Positions 1 to 8,996 of a stretch of 33,440 nucleotides of DNA are shown here, one piece after another (within the stretch, counting starts at the first letter, position 1; each line of letters begins with the position of its first letter). The notes beneath the pieces were generated by a model that was given only the letters and a program-made list of their open reading frames with translations, did no database searches and was not told where the DNA came from. The stretch covers positions 1 through 33,440 of the forward strand of contig WLNW01000016.1 in assembly GCA_009699605.1 (NCBI GenBank), read 5' to 3'. The DNA is from Actinomycetota bacterium. Lineage in GTDB: Bacteria; Actinomycetota; Acidimicrobiia; Acidimicrobiales; WLNW01. The position numbers and the translations under genes are program-made.

Positions 1-255
1 CTTCTTGGCCGGAGCCTTCTTGGCAACTGCCTTCTTGGCCGGAGCCTTCTTGGCAACTGCCTTCTTGGCCGGAGCCTTCTTGGCAACTGCCTTCTTGGCC
101 GGAGCCTTCTTGGCAACTGCCTTCTTGGCAACTGCCTTCTTGGCCGGAGCCTTCTTCGCAACTGCCTTCTTGGCCGGAGCCTTCTTCGCAACTGCCTTCT
201 TGGCCGGAGCCTTCTTCGCAACTGCCTTCTTGGCCGGAGCCTTCTTCGCCGTCGC
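1..255. repeat. 30-bp tandem repeat encoding [10 protein letters not shown] units
   Basis: Four identical 30-base units occupy 1-120. A 15-base half unit lies at 121-135. Three units of a second variant follow at 136-225, in which one tgg is tcg (a synonymous change, GCC to GCG for Ala on the minus strand). A decaying unit follows at 226-255. On the minus strand each unit encodes ten residues, two Lys-Lys pairs separated by Ala-Pro and Ala-Val. The array continues off the left edge. Blocks of identical units suggest recent expansion of two sub-families by slippage or unequal exchange. Confidence 0.95.
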
Positions 256-1479
256 CTTCTTCGTTGCCACTGGTTCGCTTCTCCTTGTGGGCTGTTCACT
301 TCCTTCACTCGCGATGTCATCGAACACCGAGATCGATGACATGAACGATGAGGAAGCCCGCGCCGAAGCGTAGTACGCATCGCGCTCCTCAACGCGAACT
401 GCGCGCACGTCGATACCGCACGCGTCGTCGTCGTATCGATCTATCGCAACCAACGTTGGTTGGCCGAGTGTCAATACGTCGCGAGCGCGTGCTGGTGGTG
501 GATCACCGAGTGCTTTCGTCGGTACGTACACCTCGATGTCGTCGGTCTTTGCGTACGCGCCGTGGGAGGAGAACCGATCAACGATGACCTCGAGAATGGA
601 ACCGATCGGGTACTCGTCGCGAAACCCTTGATATGTATGGGTTTCATTGAACTTTCGATCGAACACGGGCTCGGTCGAACGAGCGATCTCGGCGCTTGAC
701 TTGCGGCCGCGACGCGACCGTCGCTTCGATGCCTTGTGCATGTCGGTCGCGGCATCCGAGTCGGTTGACTCGTCGTTCGCCTGACTCGCGTCTCTCGATG
801 CGATGTCGGATGTCGGCTGTGCGACCGACATCGCGACCGGCACGTCCACGCGACGTGCATCGTCGTCGCGCGTGCGTCCGCGACGCGAGGACGCACGACT
901 CTTCGTAGCGTCGCCGGCCATGTTCGCGTCATCGACAGTGAGCGCGTCGATCGCGTGGTCGGTGTCGCTTGCGCGACTGCGCGTCGTGTCGTGCTCGGTC
1001 GTCGCGCTGCTCGACGGGTCCTTCGCCTTCTTGACTGCTCGACGCGACGTGGGACCGCGCACCGGTGCACGCGACACGAACACCCAGCCGATGTGTGGCA
1101 CTGGCTTGCCGCCGAAGAGTCGACCTTCGTCGAACAACCACGTGTGCGTGCCGTGGAACTCCTGGAACGAGTCGTTCGAGAGAACCGTTGCACTGGCGCG
1201 GGTGGCGATCTGGAGGATGAACGCGTCGCCTCGGCCGATGGCGCCGGCGGGTGGAGTGATGATCTTGTTCGTGGCGACCAGTTCATCGAACCAGCGGCGC
1301 TCCTTGGGGGTGATGCGATGGCCGAACGTCGCATCGACGACGACGATCACGTTGTCGAACTTGGTCTCGGTCACGAAGGCGTCGACGGCCTCCTCGAGTT
1401 GGGTCAGGCTGGGCATCTGACGGCCCTCGGTCGCGATGTTCGAGCCGTCGACGACGAGGTGGGTTGGTGTCTTCTTCAC
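1..1479 (-). CDS. NYN/Zc3h12a-like RNase with S1-like domain and histone-H1-like Lys-Ala-Pro tail (3' end beyond window)
   Basis: One uninterrupted minus-strand frame of 493 codons runs from a GTG at 1479 to the left edge with no stop, so the C-terminus is missing. Residues 1-135 look like a PIN/NYN ribonuclease domain of the Zc3h12a type: VVDGSN gives Asp11, [10 protein letters not shown] gives Asp49, GRGDAF gives Asp85 and VLSNDSF gives Asp103, the acidic set expected to bind metal. Residues 136-270 are a charged, probably disordered linker rich in Arg, Asp and Ser. Residues about 290-362 resemble an S1/OB RNA-binding fold ([14 protein letters not shown], then [15 protein letters not shown]). 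From residue 404 the protein becomes a basic tail of repeated [14 protein letters not shown] lies four codons upstream of the GTG, which limits alternative starts. An RNA-cleaving or RNA-binding role with nucleic-acid tethering by the tail is inference. It is transcribed divergently from the HAD gene across 59 bases. Confidence 0.85.
   Translation of the reverse strand, partial: MKKTPTHLVVDGSNIATEGRQMPSLTQLEEAVDAFVTETKFDNVIVVVDATFGHRITPKERRWFDELVATNKIITPPAGAIGRGDAFILQIATRASATVLSNDSFQEFHGTHTWLFDEGRLFGGKPVPHIGWVFVSRAPVRGPTSRRAVKKAKDPSSSATTEHDTTRSRASDTDHAIDALTVDDANMAGDATKSRASSRRGRTRDDDARRVDVPVAMSVAQPTSDIASRDASQANDESTDSDAATDMHKASKRRSRRGRKSSAEIARSTEPVFDRKFNETHTYQGFRDEYPIGSILEVIVDRFSSHGAYAKTDDIEVYVPTKALGDPPPARARDVLTLGQPTLVAIDRYDDDACGIDVRAVRVEERDAYYASARASSSFMSSISVFDDIASEGSEQPTRRSEPVATKKATAKKAPAKKAVAKKAPAKKAVAKKAPAKKAVAKKAPAKKAVAKKAVAKKAPAKKAVAKKAPAKKAVAKKAPAKKAVAKKAPAKK
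268..286 (-). promoter_or_regulatory. Possible internal ribosome binding site and GTG start before the basic tail
   Basis: On the minus strand AAGGAG (281-286) is followed after ten bases by GTG (268-270), in frame with the large RNase gene, at exactly the point where the Lys-Ala-Pro tail begins ([10 protein letters not shown]). This could allow separate production of a small H1-like protein from the same frame. It may also be chance in an Arg/Lys-rich stretch; only the sequence match is seen. Confidence 0.35.
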
Positions 1480-1538
1480 GAACGACAGTCAATCAGCTCT
1501 GGTGCGCCGAGGGACGGAGCCGGCTGGCGGCATCTATC

Positions 1539-2162
1539 ATGCGCTTCGTGCGCGCGGTGCTGTTCGACATCGGTGGGGTACTCGTCGCGAGCCCTTTCGC
1601 CGGCTTCGCCTCGTATGAGCGATCAGTGGGTCTCCCCGCGGGATCGATACGACGTATCAATTCCACGAACCCCGATGACAATGCCTGGGCGCGCTTCGAG
1701 CGTGGGGGGATCGACCTCGAGGCGTTCTGTAATGCTTTCGAGCGTGAAGCGGCGACCCTCGGACTCACGGTGGACGCTCGGTCGGTGCTCGCTTCGATGC
1801 GTGGCGGTGTGGTCCCCGCTATGGTGCGCGCTCTCGGACGTGTGCACGCCACCTTGCTCACGGCTCTGCTCACGAACAACCTTGCGCCGATGGATCGAAC
1901 CGGCGAACTGGCGTCGGTGTTGCTCCCACACGTAGATGTCGTGATCGAATCCGCGGTCGTCGGGGTGCGAAAGCCCGACCCCGCGTTCTTTCGCCTCGCC
2001 TGCGACGCGCTCGAGGTCGAACCGGTCGACTGTGTGTTCCTCGACGACCTCGGAGTGAACTGTAAAGCCGCTCGCCAGCTCGGAATGCACACCATCAAGG
2101 TGGTCGAGTCCATCGACGCGCTGGCGGAGCTGGAGGACGTGCTCGGCCTTCAGCTCCGCTGA
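1539..2162 (+). CDS. HAD-superfamily hydrolase (HAD-IA, epoxide-hydrolase-N-like)
   Basis: A 207-residue haloacid dehalogenase-type hydrolase. Motif I is VLFDIGGV with nucleophile Asp10; the second Asp of the usual DxD is Gly, as in the FDxGGVL branch. Motif II is the Thr of LLTNN, motif III is the Lys of VRKPDPAFF, and motif IV is FLDDLG. The cap would be the helical segment between motifs I and II. Members use the Asp nucleophile on phosphate esters or, less often, halo-acids; the substrate here cannot be read. The ATG at 1539 starts two residues before the usual beta strand, and the frame is open further upstream, where the sequence does not look like this family. The gene converges on kgd with 28 bases between stop codons. 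Confidence 0.85.
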   Translation: MRFVRAVLFDIGGVLVASPFAGFASYERSVGLPAGSIRRINSTNPDDNAWARFERGGIDLEAFCNAFEREAATLGLTVDARSVLASMRGGVVPAMVRALGRVHATLLTALLTNNLAPMDRTGELASVLLPHVDVVIESAVVGVRKPDPAFFRLACDALEVEPVDCVFLDDLGVNCKAARQLGMHTIKVVESIDALAELEDVLGLQLR

Positions 2163-2190
2163 CGCGCTGTCGCGTAGTCGCTCGCTCGAT

Positions 2191-5100
2191 CTATTGCAGG
2201 AAGCTGAATGCCCGCTCGAGCAGTTCGGCCTGCTCCTGCGCATGGATCATCGACATGCCGGCAGCGGGGCTGCCCGACGCGTAGCGACTCACCCGCTGGA
2301 TGCGATGGGTACCTTCGTAGGGCTCGAACAGATGACCCTTCACGAAGTTCCACGGACCCATGTTCTCGGGCTCCTCCTGGAGCCAGAAGATCTCACGGGC
2401 GTTCGGGTAGCTGCGCACGATGCGGTCGAGCCTGTCGGCGGGCCACGGAAAGAGCTGTTCGATCCGCACGACTGCGGCAGGAGATCTCATCGCGTCGCGC
2501 TCGGCGGCGGCTTCGGCGCAGATCTTTCCAGAGCACAGCACGAGGCGGCGGACCGAGTCGCGATCGACGATCGATGAATCGTCGAGCACCTCCTCGAAGG
2601 TGCCCGTGATGAGCTCGGTGGTGGTCGAGCGCGTGGTCTTCGCGCGCAGTCCGGACTTCGGGGTGAACACCACGAGCGGCTTGCGGACCTGGCGCAACAT
2701 CTGGCGCCGGAAGAGGTGGAAGAACTGCGCGGCGGTGGTCGCGTTGACGATCTGGATGTTGTCCTCGGAGGCCAACGTCAGGAACCGCTCGATGCGCGCC
2801 GAGCTGTGCTCGGGCCCCTGGCCCTCGAATCCGTGCGGGAGCAACATCACGAGACCGGAGGTTTGGCCCCATTTGTCCTCGGCCGCCACAATGAACTGGT
2901 CGATAACGATCTGCGCGCCGTTCATGAAGTCGCCGAATTGCGCCTCCCAGATGACCAGTGCGTCCTTGTTGGTGACCGAGTAGCCGTACTCGAAGCCGAG
3001 CGCCGCGTACTCCGACAGCAGCGAGTCGTAGATCCACAGCTGTGAGCCGCCGGTGGCGAGTTTGGCGAGCGGCACGAACTCCTCGCCGGTCTCGTAGTCG
3101 ACGAGGGTCGAATGGCGATGCGAGAACGTGCCGCGGCGGCTGTCCTGGCCGGTGAGTCGCACGGCGCAGCCTTGGTCGAGCAGCGTGCCGAACGCGAGGG
3201 CCTCGGCCAAGGCCCAGTCGACCTCGCCGGAGCGGTACATCTCGTCGCGTGATTCGAACTGCTTGACGAGCTTGGGGTGAACGGTGAAGCCGGCGGGAGC
3301 AGAGCTGAGGGCCCCGTAGACGCGATCGAGGGTCTCCGGGGTGACAGCGGTGTGCGCGTGCGGCAACAGCCCCACGTGTTGCACCGGTGGCCGGGCCTTG
3401 AGGCCCTTGGGTGGTGCCGACTGCCGGGTCTCGTTGAGGGCGTGCTGCAGACGCTGCTGGAAGTCGTCGAGGGACCGCTCGGCCTCTTCGAGAGAGAGGT
3501 CACCGCGCTTCATGAGCGCTTCGGTGTAAAGCTTGCGGACCGATCGACGGTTCTCGATCTTCTTGTACATGAGCGGCAACGTGTAGCTCGGGTCGTCGCC
3601 CTCGTTGTGGCCATGGCGGCGGTAGCAGATCATGTCGATCACGACGTCGCGGTTGAAGGTCTGGCGGTAGTCGAACGCGAGCTTTGCGACCCGCACGCAT
3701 GCCTCGGGGTCGTCGCCGTTGACGTGGAAGATGGGCGCCTGGATCATCTTCGCCACGTCGGTGGAGTACACCGACGATCTTGCGGAGTCGGGGGTGGTGG
3801 TGAACCCGACCTGGTTGTCGATGACCACGTGCACCGTGCCACCGACGCGGTAGCCCTTGATCTGCGAGAGGTTCAGCGTCTCGGCTACGACGCCCTGCCC
3901 GGCGAACGCCGCGTCGCCGTGCAGGATGATGGGCAGCACCGGGTACCGCCCCGGGGGATCGATCTGGTCCATGCGAGCGCGGGCCATGCCGACCACCACC
4001 GGCGAGACGGCCTCGAGGTGCGACGGGTTCGCCGCGAGCTCGACCGGGATGACATTGCCCGAGCGCGAGGTGAACTTGCCCTGTTGGCCGAGGTGGTACT
4101 TCACGTCGCCCGAACCTTGGATGGAGTCCGGGGAGATGTTGCCGTCGAACTCGCGGAACAACTGGTCGTAGCTCTTGCCAACGATGTTGACGAGCACGTT
4201 GAGCCGGCCGCGGTGCGCCATGCCGATCACCGCGGAGTCCATGGCGGCGTCGGCTGCTTCGTTGAGGAGCTTGTCGAGGATCGCGATGGCGCTCTCGGCG
4301 CCTTCGATGCCGAAGCGCTTCTGGCCGACGTACTTGGTGGCGAGGAATCGTTCGAGCGCTTCGGCCGCAACCAGACGATCGAGGATGTGTCGCTGCTCGT
4401 CGGCGGTGACCGCGGAATCGACGCCTTCGACGTGGCGCTGGATCCATTCCTTCTCGGCCGGGTTCTGGATGTGCATGTAGTCGACGCCGATGGTGCGGCA
4501 GTACGCGTCGCGCAGCGAGTCAAGCAACCGATCGAGGGTCATGCGGCTCTGGCCGCCGAAACCGGTGTGTGCGCCGCCGGAGCTACCGGTGAGGAACTCG
4601 CGGTCGAGGTCCCAGATAGTGAGCCCGTAGTACGCGGGATCGAGCTCGGGGTGGGTGTTCGGTTCTTTCCACGCCAGCGGATCGAGATCGGCGATCAGGT
4701 GGCCGCGCACGCGGTATGTGTTGATGAGCGTGTTGACCTGCGTCTGCTTTTCGAGCATGACATCTTCGCGGCCGATCGGGTTGACGTCTTTGCGCCACTT
4801 CACCGCTTCATACGGCACGCCGACACTGCGGAACACATCGACGTAGAAGTCGTCCTCGCCGATGAGCAGCTCGTGGATCTTCTTGAGCAGCAGTCCGGAC
4901 TCGGCGCCTTGGATGATGCGATGGTCGTAGGTCGAGGAGATCGTGACGATCTTCGACACGCCGAGACCGGCGAGCGCGGCGGGGTCGGCCGCCGAGAACT
5001 CGGCCGGGTAGTCGATGGTGCCGACACCGATGATGCAACCCTGGCCCGGCATGAGGCGGGGTACGGATTGCACGGTGCCCACGGTGCCGGGGTTGGTGAG

Positions 5101-5850
5101 CGAGACCGTGGTGCCCGCGAGGTCGTCGGCCCCGAGCTTGTTGGAGCGCACCTTGCGCACGAGTTCCTCGTAGGCGTCGACGAAGCCCTGGAAGTCGAGC
5201 GTGTCGGCCTTCTTGATGGACGGGACCATGAGCGTGTGCGAGCCATCGCTCTTGGTGACGTCTACGGCGACGCCGAGGTTGATGTGCGGGTTGCGGAGCA
5301 CGCGGGGCCCGGACGGATCGGCCACGTAGGTGGAGTTCATCACGGGCAAGGCGTCGGCGATGGCGCGCACGATCGCGTAGCCGATGAGGTGCGTGAAGCT
5401 GATCTTGGTGCCACGGGTGCGTTGGAGGTAGCGGTTGATGATCGACCGATTGACCTCGAGCAGGCGCGCCGGAACCTCGCGAAAGCTCGTGGCCGTGGGG
5501 ACGCCCAGGCTCGATTCCATGTTGGTCACGATGCGCGACGCGGCACCGCGAATGGGCTCGCCTACGGGGGCCACCGGTGGCGTGACCGCAGCGCTTCCGA
5601 CCGCAGCGCTTCCGACCGCAGCGACGGGTGCTGTGGCCACGGGTGGTGCAGGCAGCGGCTTCGCGGTGATAACCGCCGACTTGTCGTTGCCGTAATCGGC
5701 GAAGAACTCCTGCCAACTGGCGCTCACCGACTGTGGGTCGGACTTGTACTGCTCGTACATCTCGTCGACGAGCCATGCGTTCTGGCCGACGAGAACCTTC
5801 GTTCGAGATCCATCGGTGTGGTTCTCGGCAGTGGGTACTTCTCCGGGCAT
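2191..5850 (-). CDS. kgd: Multifunctional 2-oxoglutarate metabolism enzyme (E2o-E1o fusion, Kgd type)
   Basis: A 1219-residue fusion, matching actinobacterial Kgd (about 1230). Residues 1-50 form the E1-type N-terminal helix region (AWLVDEMYEQYKSD). A low-complexity Ala/Pro/Val linker follows, without a lipoyl domain. Residues about 110-340 are the succinyltransferase (E2o) core with DHRIIQG, catalytic His310. The thiamine-diphosphate-dependent E1o part fills the rest, with GMAHRGRLNVL, ANPSHLEAV, HGDAAFAGQG (near 645) and IDNQVGFTT. Known enzymes of this type act as 2-oxoglutarate dehydrogenase E1, 2-oxoglutarate decarboxylase or hydroxy-oxoadipate synthase in the cytosol, linking the TCA cycle to nitrogen balance, and are controlled by an FHA protein (GarA). 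No garA is seen here. The start is the ATG at 5848-5850, preceded by GGAAG. The gene is divergent from xth across 96 bases. Confidence 0.96.
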   Translation of the reverse strand: MPGEVPTAENHTDGSRTKVLVGQNAWLVDEMYEQYKSDPQSVSASWQEFFADYGNDKSAVITAKPLPAPPVATAPVAAVGSAAVGSAAVTPPVAPVGEPIRGAASRIVTNMESSLGVPTATSFREVPARLLEVNRSIINRYLQRTRGTKISFTHLIGYAIVRAIADALPVMNSTYVADPSGPRVLRNPHINLGVAVDVTKSDGSHTLMVPSIKKADTLDFQGFVDAYEELVRKVRSNKLGADDLAGTTVSLTNPGTVGTVQSVPRLMPGQGCIIGVGTIDYPAEFSAADPAALAGLGVSKIVTISSTYDHRIIQGAESGLLLKKIHELLIGEDDFYVDVFRSVGVPYEAVKWRKDVNPIGREDVMLEKQTQVNTLINTYRVRGHLIADLDPLAWKEPNTHPELDPAYYGLTIWDLDREFLTGSSGGAHTGFGGQSRMTLDRLLDSLRDAYCRTIGVDYMHIQNPAEKEWIQRHVEGVDSAVTADEQRHILDRLVAAEALERFLATKYVGQKRFGIEGAESAIAILDKLLNEAADAAMDSAVIGMAHRGRLNVLVNIVGKSYDQLFREFDGNISPDSIQGSGDVKYHLGQQGKFTSRSGNVIPVELAANPSHLEAVSPVVVGMARARMDQIDPPGRYPVLPIILHGDAAFAGQGVVAETLNLSQIKGYRVGGTVHVVIDNQVGFTTTPDSARSSVYSTDVAKMIQAPIFHVNGDDPEACVRVAKLAFDYRQTFNRDVVIDMICYRRHGHNEGDDPSYTLPLMYKKIENRRSVRKLYTEALMKRGDLSLEEAERSLDDFQQRLQHALNETRQSAPPKGLKARPPVQHVGLLPHAHTAVTPETLDRVYGALSSAPAGFTVHPKLVKQFESRDEMYRSGEVDWALAEALAFGTLLDQGCAVRLTGQDSRRGTFSHRHSTLVDYETGEEFVPLAKLATGGSQLWIYDSLLSEYAALGFEYGYSVTNKDALVIWEAQFGDFMNGAQIVIDQFIVAAEDKWGQTSGLVMLLPHGFEGQGPEHSSARIERFLTLASEDNIQIVNATTAAQFFHLFRRQMLRQVRKPLVVFTPKSGLRAKTTRSTTTELITGTFEEVLDDSSIVDRDSVRRLVLCSGKICAEAAAERDAMRSPAAVVRIEQLFPWPADRLDRIVRSYPNAREIFWLQEEPENMGPWNFVKGHLFEPYEGTHRIQRVSRYASGSPAAGMSMIHAQEQAELLERAFSFLQ

Positions 5851-5946
5851 TGTGAGTTCTTCCGTCTCGGGTTCCGTGCCTTCGAGTCTACGGTCACCAC
5901 GGCGGTGGACCCGCGCAAGGCGGCGCGACGGGCGTAACGTGCCGCC

Positions 5947-6723
5947 GTGCGAATCGCGACGTGGAACGTCAACTCCCTCGGTGTGCGCCTGGGCCGCGTC
6001 GAGTCATGGCTGGCTGACTTCCAGCCGGATGTGCTGTGCATCCAGGAGACGAAGCTCGCCGATGATGCCTTCCCCGCACTGACCTTCCAGGCCCTCGGCT
6101 ACGAGTCGTTCCATCACGGGCAGGGCCAGTGGAACGGTGTCGCGATTCTTTCCCGAGTGGGCATCGAGGATCCGCAGGTGGGGTTTGCCGATGGCGGCGA
6201 TGCCGATCCCGAGGCGCGTGCCGTGTGGGCCACATGTGGTGGCGTGCGGGTCGCAAGCTTGTACGTGCCCAACGGACGCTCCCTCGACAACGACCACTAC
6301 CAGTACAAGCTCCGCTGGCTCGAACGCCTCCGCGTGCACCTGGCCACCTCGTGCGCGCCCACCGACGAGGTGTGCGTGGTCGGCGACTTCAATATCGCCC
6401 CCGATGATCGCGACGTCTGGGACCTCGCGAAGTTCGAAGGGGCCACGCACGTGAGCCAGGCTGAACGCGCTGCGCTCGGCGAGCTTCTCCAATGGGGCAT
6501 GACCGACGTGTTCCGCGCCAAGTACGTCGAAGACGGGCTGTATTCATGGTGGGACTACCGCGGTGGCAGCTTCCACAAACGCCAGGGTCTGCGCATCGAT
6601 CTCGTCCTGGCGACCGCGCCGCTCGCGGCACGCCTCGAGCACACTTTGATCGATCGCAGCGCGCGCAAGGGCGAGACGCCCAGCGATCATGCACCGGTCA
6701 TCGCGGACTTCGGCCCGCGCTGA
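5947..6723 (+). CDS. xth: Exodeoxyribonuclease III / AP endonuclease
   Basis: A 258-residue protein of the exonuclease III (EEP) family. The order of motifs is complete: ATWNVNSLGVR (Asn7, Asn9), IQETK with metal-binding Glu34, YVPNG, GDFNIAP with the catalytic Asp/Asn pair, and the terminal SDHAPVIADF with the catalytic Asp-His. Family members cleave DNA 5' to abasic sites and remove 3' blocking groups during base-excision repair. The start is GTG at 5947; the methionine-equivalent lies directly before the first conserved strand, as usual. It is divergent from kgd and converges on the uvrD2-type gene with about 200 bases between the stops. Confidence 0.95.
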   Translation: MRIATWNVNSLGVRLGRVESWLADFQPDVLCIQETKLADDAFPALTFQALGYESFHHGQGQWNGVAILSRVGIEDPQVGFADGGDADPEARAVWATCGGVRVASLYVPNGRSLDNDHYQYKLRWLERLRVHLATSCAPTDEVCVVGDFNIAPDDRDVWDLAKFEGATHVSQAERAALGELLQWGMTDVFRAKYVEDGLYSWWDYRGGSFHKRQGLRIDLVLATAPLAARLEHTLIDRSARKGETPSDHAPVIADFGPR

Positions 6724-6735
6724 GCGACGTGTGGG

Positions 6736-6924
6736 TCACACCCGCGAATCGACGAGCTCGCCGTCGTGCTCGAGAAGTTGGTCGTCCTGCGGCGGTGCGG
6801 CCGGCAATGCGAACGCCGTCTACTCGGGCTCCGTCGACAATGTCTGGCTGGTCTCCCACTTCTGCGGGGTCGACGCGCCGGTTTCGGGCCCATCCGTGAC
6901 ACCTTCGCCTGGTTGAACGGTGTT
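6736..6924 (-). other. Coding-like stretch in frame after the uvrD2 stop, broken by stops
   Basis: After the TGA that ends the helicase (6925-6927), the same frame stays open for 34 codons to a TAG at 6820-6822, then 27 more to a TGA at 6736-6738. Both segments have third-position GC clearly above first- and second-position GC, as in the real genes here, and read as an acidic, Pro/Thr/Glu-rich disordered sequence (for example PETGASTPQKWETS). No start codon with a ribosome binding site is visible. It may be an eroded C-terminal extension of the helicase, or chance; no function is proposed. Confidence 0.3.
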
Positions 6925-8958
6925 TCAGGTGTCGGTGTGCTCGCGGAGGATCTCCAGCAGTGCGGCGCCGTACCGCTCGACTTTGACCGGACCGATGCCG
7001 CTCAGGCGGAGCAGATCGTTGTGCGTGAGGGGCTTGGCCGCGGCGACGGCTTCGAGCGTGGCGTCGGCGAAGATCACGTAGGCGGGCACCTTGGCCCCTT
7101 TGGCGGTGGCTGTACGCCATTGCTTGAGTGCACCGAGCAGCGCAGAGTCGGGTGGACCGGCGCTGCGGCCAGCGCGGCGCGAGGGTCCGAGCGGGCTGCG
7201 CTCGCGGGCCCGGTTGGCCGCGGTGCGCGCCGCGATGAACTGGGGCGAGGCGTTGGCCAGCTCGACGTCGTCGATCCAGGAGGAGCGTGATCGGTTCATC
7301 GAGCGCGTGCCGAACGTGCGTTGTTCGGCCCAGCTGATGCGCAGTTCGTTCTCGGCGCGCGTGCACGCCACATAGAAAAGGCGACGCTCCTCGGCGAGCT
7401 CGCCGTCACGCTTGGCGTGGCCGATCGGCACGAGCCCGTCCTCGATGCCTGCGAGGTGGACCACCGGCCACTCGAGGCCTTTCGCCGCGTGGAAGGTCAA
7501 GATGTCGACCGCGTCGCCGCCGTGGCCGAATTGATCGGTGGCCGCCGACGCCCGGGCCCACTCGACGAACGAGCCGGCGGTGGCGCCTGGGTCGACGGCG
7601 AGGAGGTCGTGACCCAGGCGTACCAGCGCGCCAATGTTGGCCCGGCGGTCGGCCTCGGCTGCGGGTTGGTCGTCGTCGGTCTCGGTCATGAGTTCGAGGT
7701 CGACGAGCGCGGTGGCGAGCGGGGCTCGGCCGGACTCCAAGCCGGCCAACGCGTTCTTGATCTCGGGAAGCGCGAGCAACCCGCCGCCACGAGTGCGACA
7801 CGGGATGCCTGCCGCGCGGCATGCCTCTTCGAGGAGCGGGATTTGGGCGTTGGTGCGCACCAAAACCGCCTGGGCCGACCATCGCTGCCCGGGCCCGCGT
7901 GCGTCGCGCACCGCACGGGCGATGCCGACCGCTTCGTCCTTGTCGGTGCGAAATGCCCGGAGCCGCGGGGCCGGACCGCTCGGCCGCTCGGCGATCAGCT
8001 GCTGCCCGGCGAGGCGTCCCGAACCGAGCGCCGCACCGGCCGCGTTCAGGATCTCGGGGGTGGAGCGATAGTTGTGGCGTAGCTCGACGGTCTGGGCGCC
8101 GGCGAAGTGCCGATCGAACGACACGAGATAGTCGGCGTCGGCGCCGTTCCATGCATAGATCGCCTGGTTGGGGTCACCGACGACGCACAGGTCGTCGCGG
8201 TCGCCCATCCATGCGTTGAGCAACGAGAACTGCAGCGGGTTGACGTCTTGGAACTCGTCGACGAAGAAGTGCCGGAATCGCCACCGTTGCGCCGCCGAGA
8301 ACTCGGCATCGGCGCTGATTGCTCGACGACACAACGAGAGGAGATCGTCGAAGTCGACCATGCGCCGCCGCTTCTTGTCCTCTTCGTAACGCTCGAACAG
8401 CGTGGCGACGCGCGCCGCAGGGATGGAGCACTTGCGCGATGCCGCGGCACGCTCGTATCGATCGGGTGTGATGGCGCGCGCCTTGGCCCATTCGATCTCG
8501 CCCGCGAGGTCGAGGGCCTGGGTGTGGTCGGAGCCCGGGGGAAGCATGCGGCGGAGGAAGCCAAGTTTGCGGTCGAGGAGGACGGGCGGCTTGATGTTGC
8601 GGTCGGCCCAGCGACTGCGCAACTGCGCGTACGCGATGCCGTGGAAGGTGCCGGCCGCCACGGCATCGCGCAGGCCGAGCGCACGGAGCCGTGAGTTGAG
8701 CTCGCCGGCGGCCTTGCGGGTGAACGTGAGCGCGAGGACGTGACGAGGGTCTACGTCGTCGGTGACGACCCGATGGGCAATGCGGCGGGTGAGCACGCGG
8801 GTCTTGCCCGACCCAGCCCCGGCCAGGATGCGGAGCGGCGAATGAGGTGTGACGACTGCCTCGCGCTGCTCGGCGTTGAGTCCGTCGAGGAGGTCAGCCA
8901 CGCGGGAAGGATCTGGGCCGGTGGTCGAGGGCGGAAGACGAAACATCCTGTGCGACAC
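6925..8958 (-). CDS. uvrD2: ATP-dependent DNA helicase, UvrD2-like with HRDC domain
   Basis: A 677-residue superfamily 1A helicase. It shows the Q motif region (GLNAEQREAV), Walker A AGAGSGKT with Lys52, Walker B VDEFQD with Asp234-Glu235, motif III DPNQAIYAWNGA, motif IV ELRHNYRS, motif V TFHAAKGLEW and motif VI FYVACTRAENEL. The last 75 residues match an HRDC-like domain (LTHNDLLRLSGIGPVKVERYG), the layout of mycobacterial UvrD2 rather than UvrD1/PcrA. Such helicases unwind 3'-5' in DNA repair and replication. The start is GTG at 8958; an ATG four codons later (8946) is equally possible. It is divergent from the ACT-domain gene with 38 bases between starts, so promoters must overlap. Confidence 0.92.
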   Translation of the reverse strand: MSHRMFRLPPSTTGPDPSRVADLLDGLNAEQREAVVTPHSPLRILAGAGSGKTRVLTRRIAHRVVTDDVDPRHVLALTFTRKAAGELNSRLRALGLRDAVAAGTFHGIAYAQLRSRWADRNIKPPVLLDRKLGFLRRMLPPGSDHTQALDLAGEIEWAKARAITPDRYERAAASRKCSIPAARVATLFERYEEDKKRRRMVDFDDLLSLCRRAISADAEFSAAQRWRFRHFFVDEFQDVNPLQFSLLNAWMGDRDDLCVVGDPNQAIYAWNGADADYLVSFDRHFAGAQTVELRHNYRSTPEILNAAGAALGSGRLAGQQLIAERPSGPAPRLRAFRTDKDEAVGIARAVRDARGPGQRWSAQAVLVRTNAQIPLLEEACRAAGIPCRTRGGGLLALPEIKNALAGLESGRAPLATALVDLELMTETDDDQPAAEADRRANIGALVRLGHDLLAVDPGATAGSFVEWARASAATDQFGHGGDAVDILTFHAAKGLEWPVVHLAGIEDGLVPIGHAKRDGELAEERRLFYVACTRAENELRISWAEQRTFGTRSMNRSRSSWIDDVELANASPQFIAARTAANRARERSPLGPSRRAGRSAGPPDSALLGALKQWRTATAKGAKVPAYVIFADATLEAVAAAKPLTHNDLLRLSGIGPVKVERYGAALLEILREHTDT

Positions 8959-8985
8959 TATCGAGCCAGTGTGACAGCCATGCCC

Positions 8986-8992
8986 GGAGGAG
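8986..8992 (+). promoter_or_regulatory. Shine-Dalgarno site of the ACT-domain gene
   Basis: GGAGGAG lies four bases before the GTG at 8997 and selects that start. A nearby ATG at 8980 leads to a stop after six codons. Confidence 0.7.
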
Positions 8993-8996
8993 CCTC

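Noticed and set aside
5-373. Forward-strand frame rich in repeated Ala-Phe-Leu residues
   Set aside because: It is the complement of the 30-bp repeat; the reverse frame gives the Lys-Ala-Pro tail and continues into recognised RNase domains, so the forward reading is a shadow.
3277-5937. An 886-codon forward frame antisense to kgd
   Set aside because: It has no recognisable domain and lies opposite a complete Kgd protein. High-GC codon bias makes such long antisense frames common.
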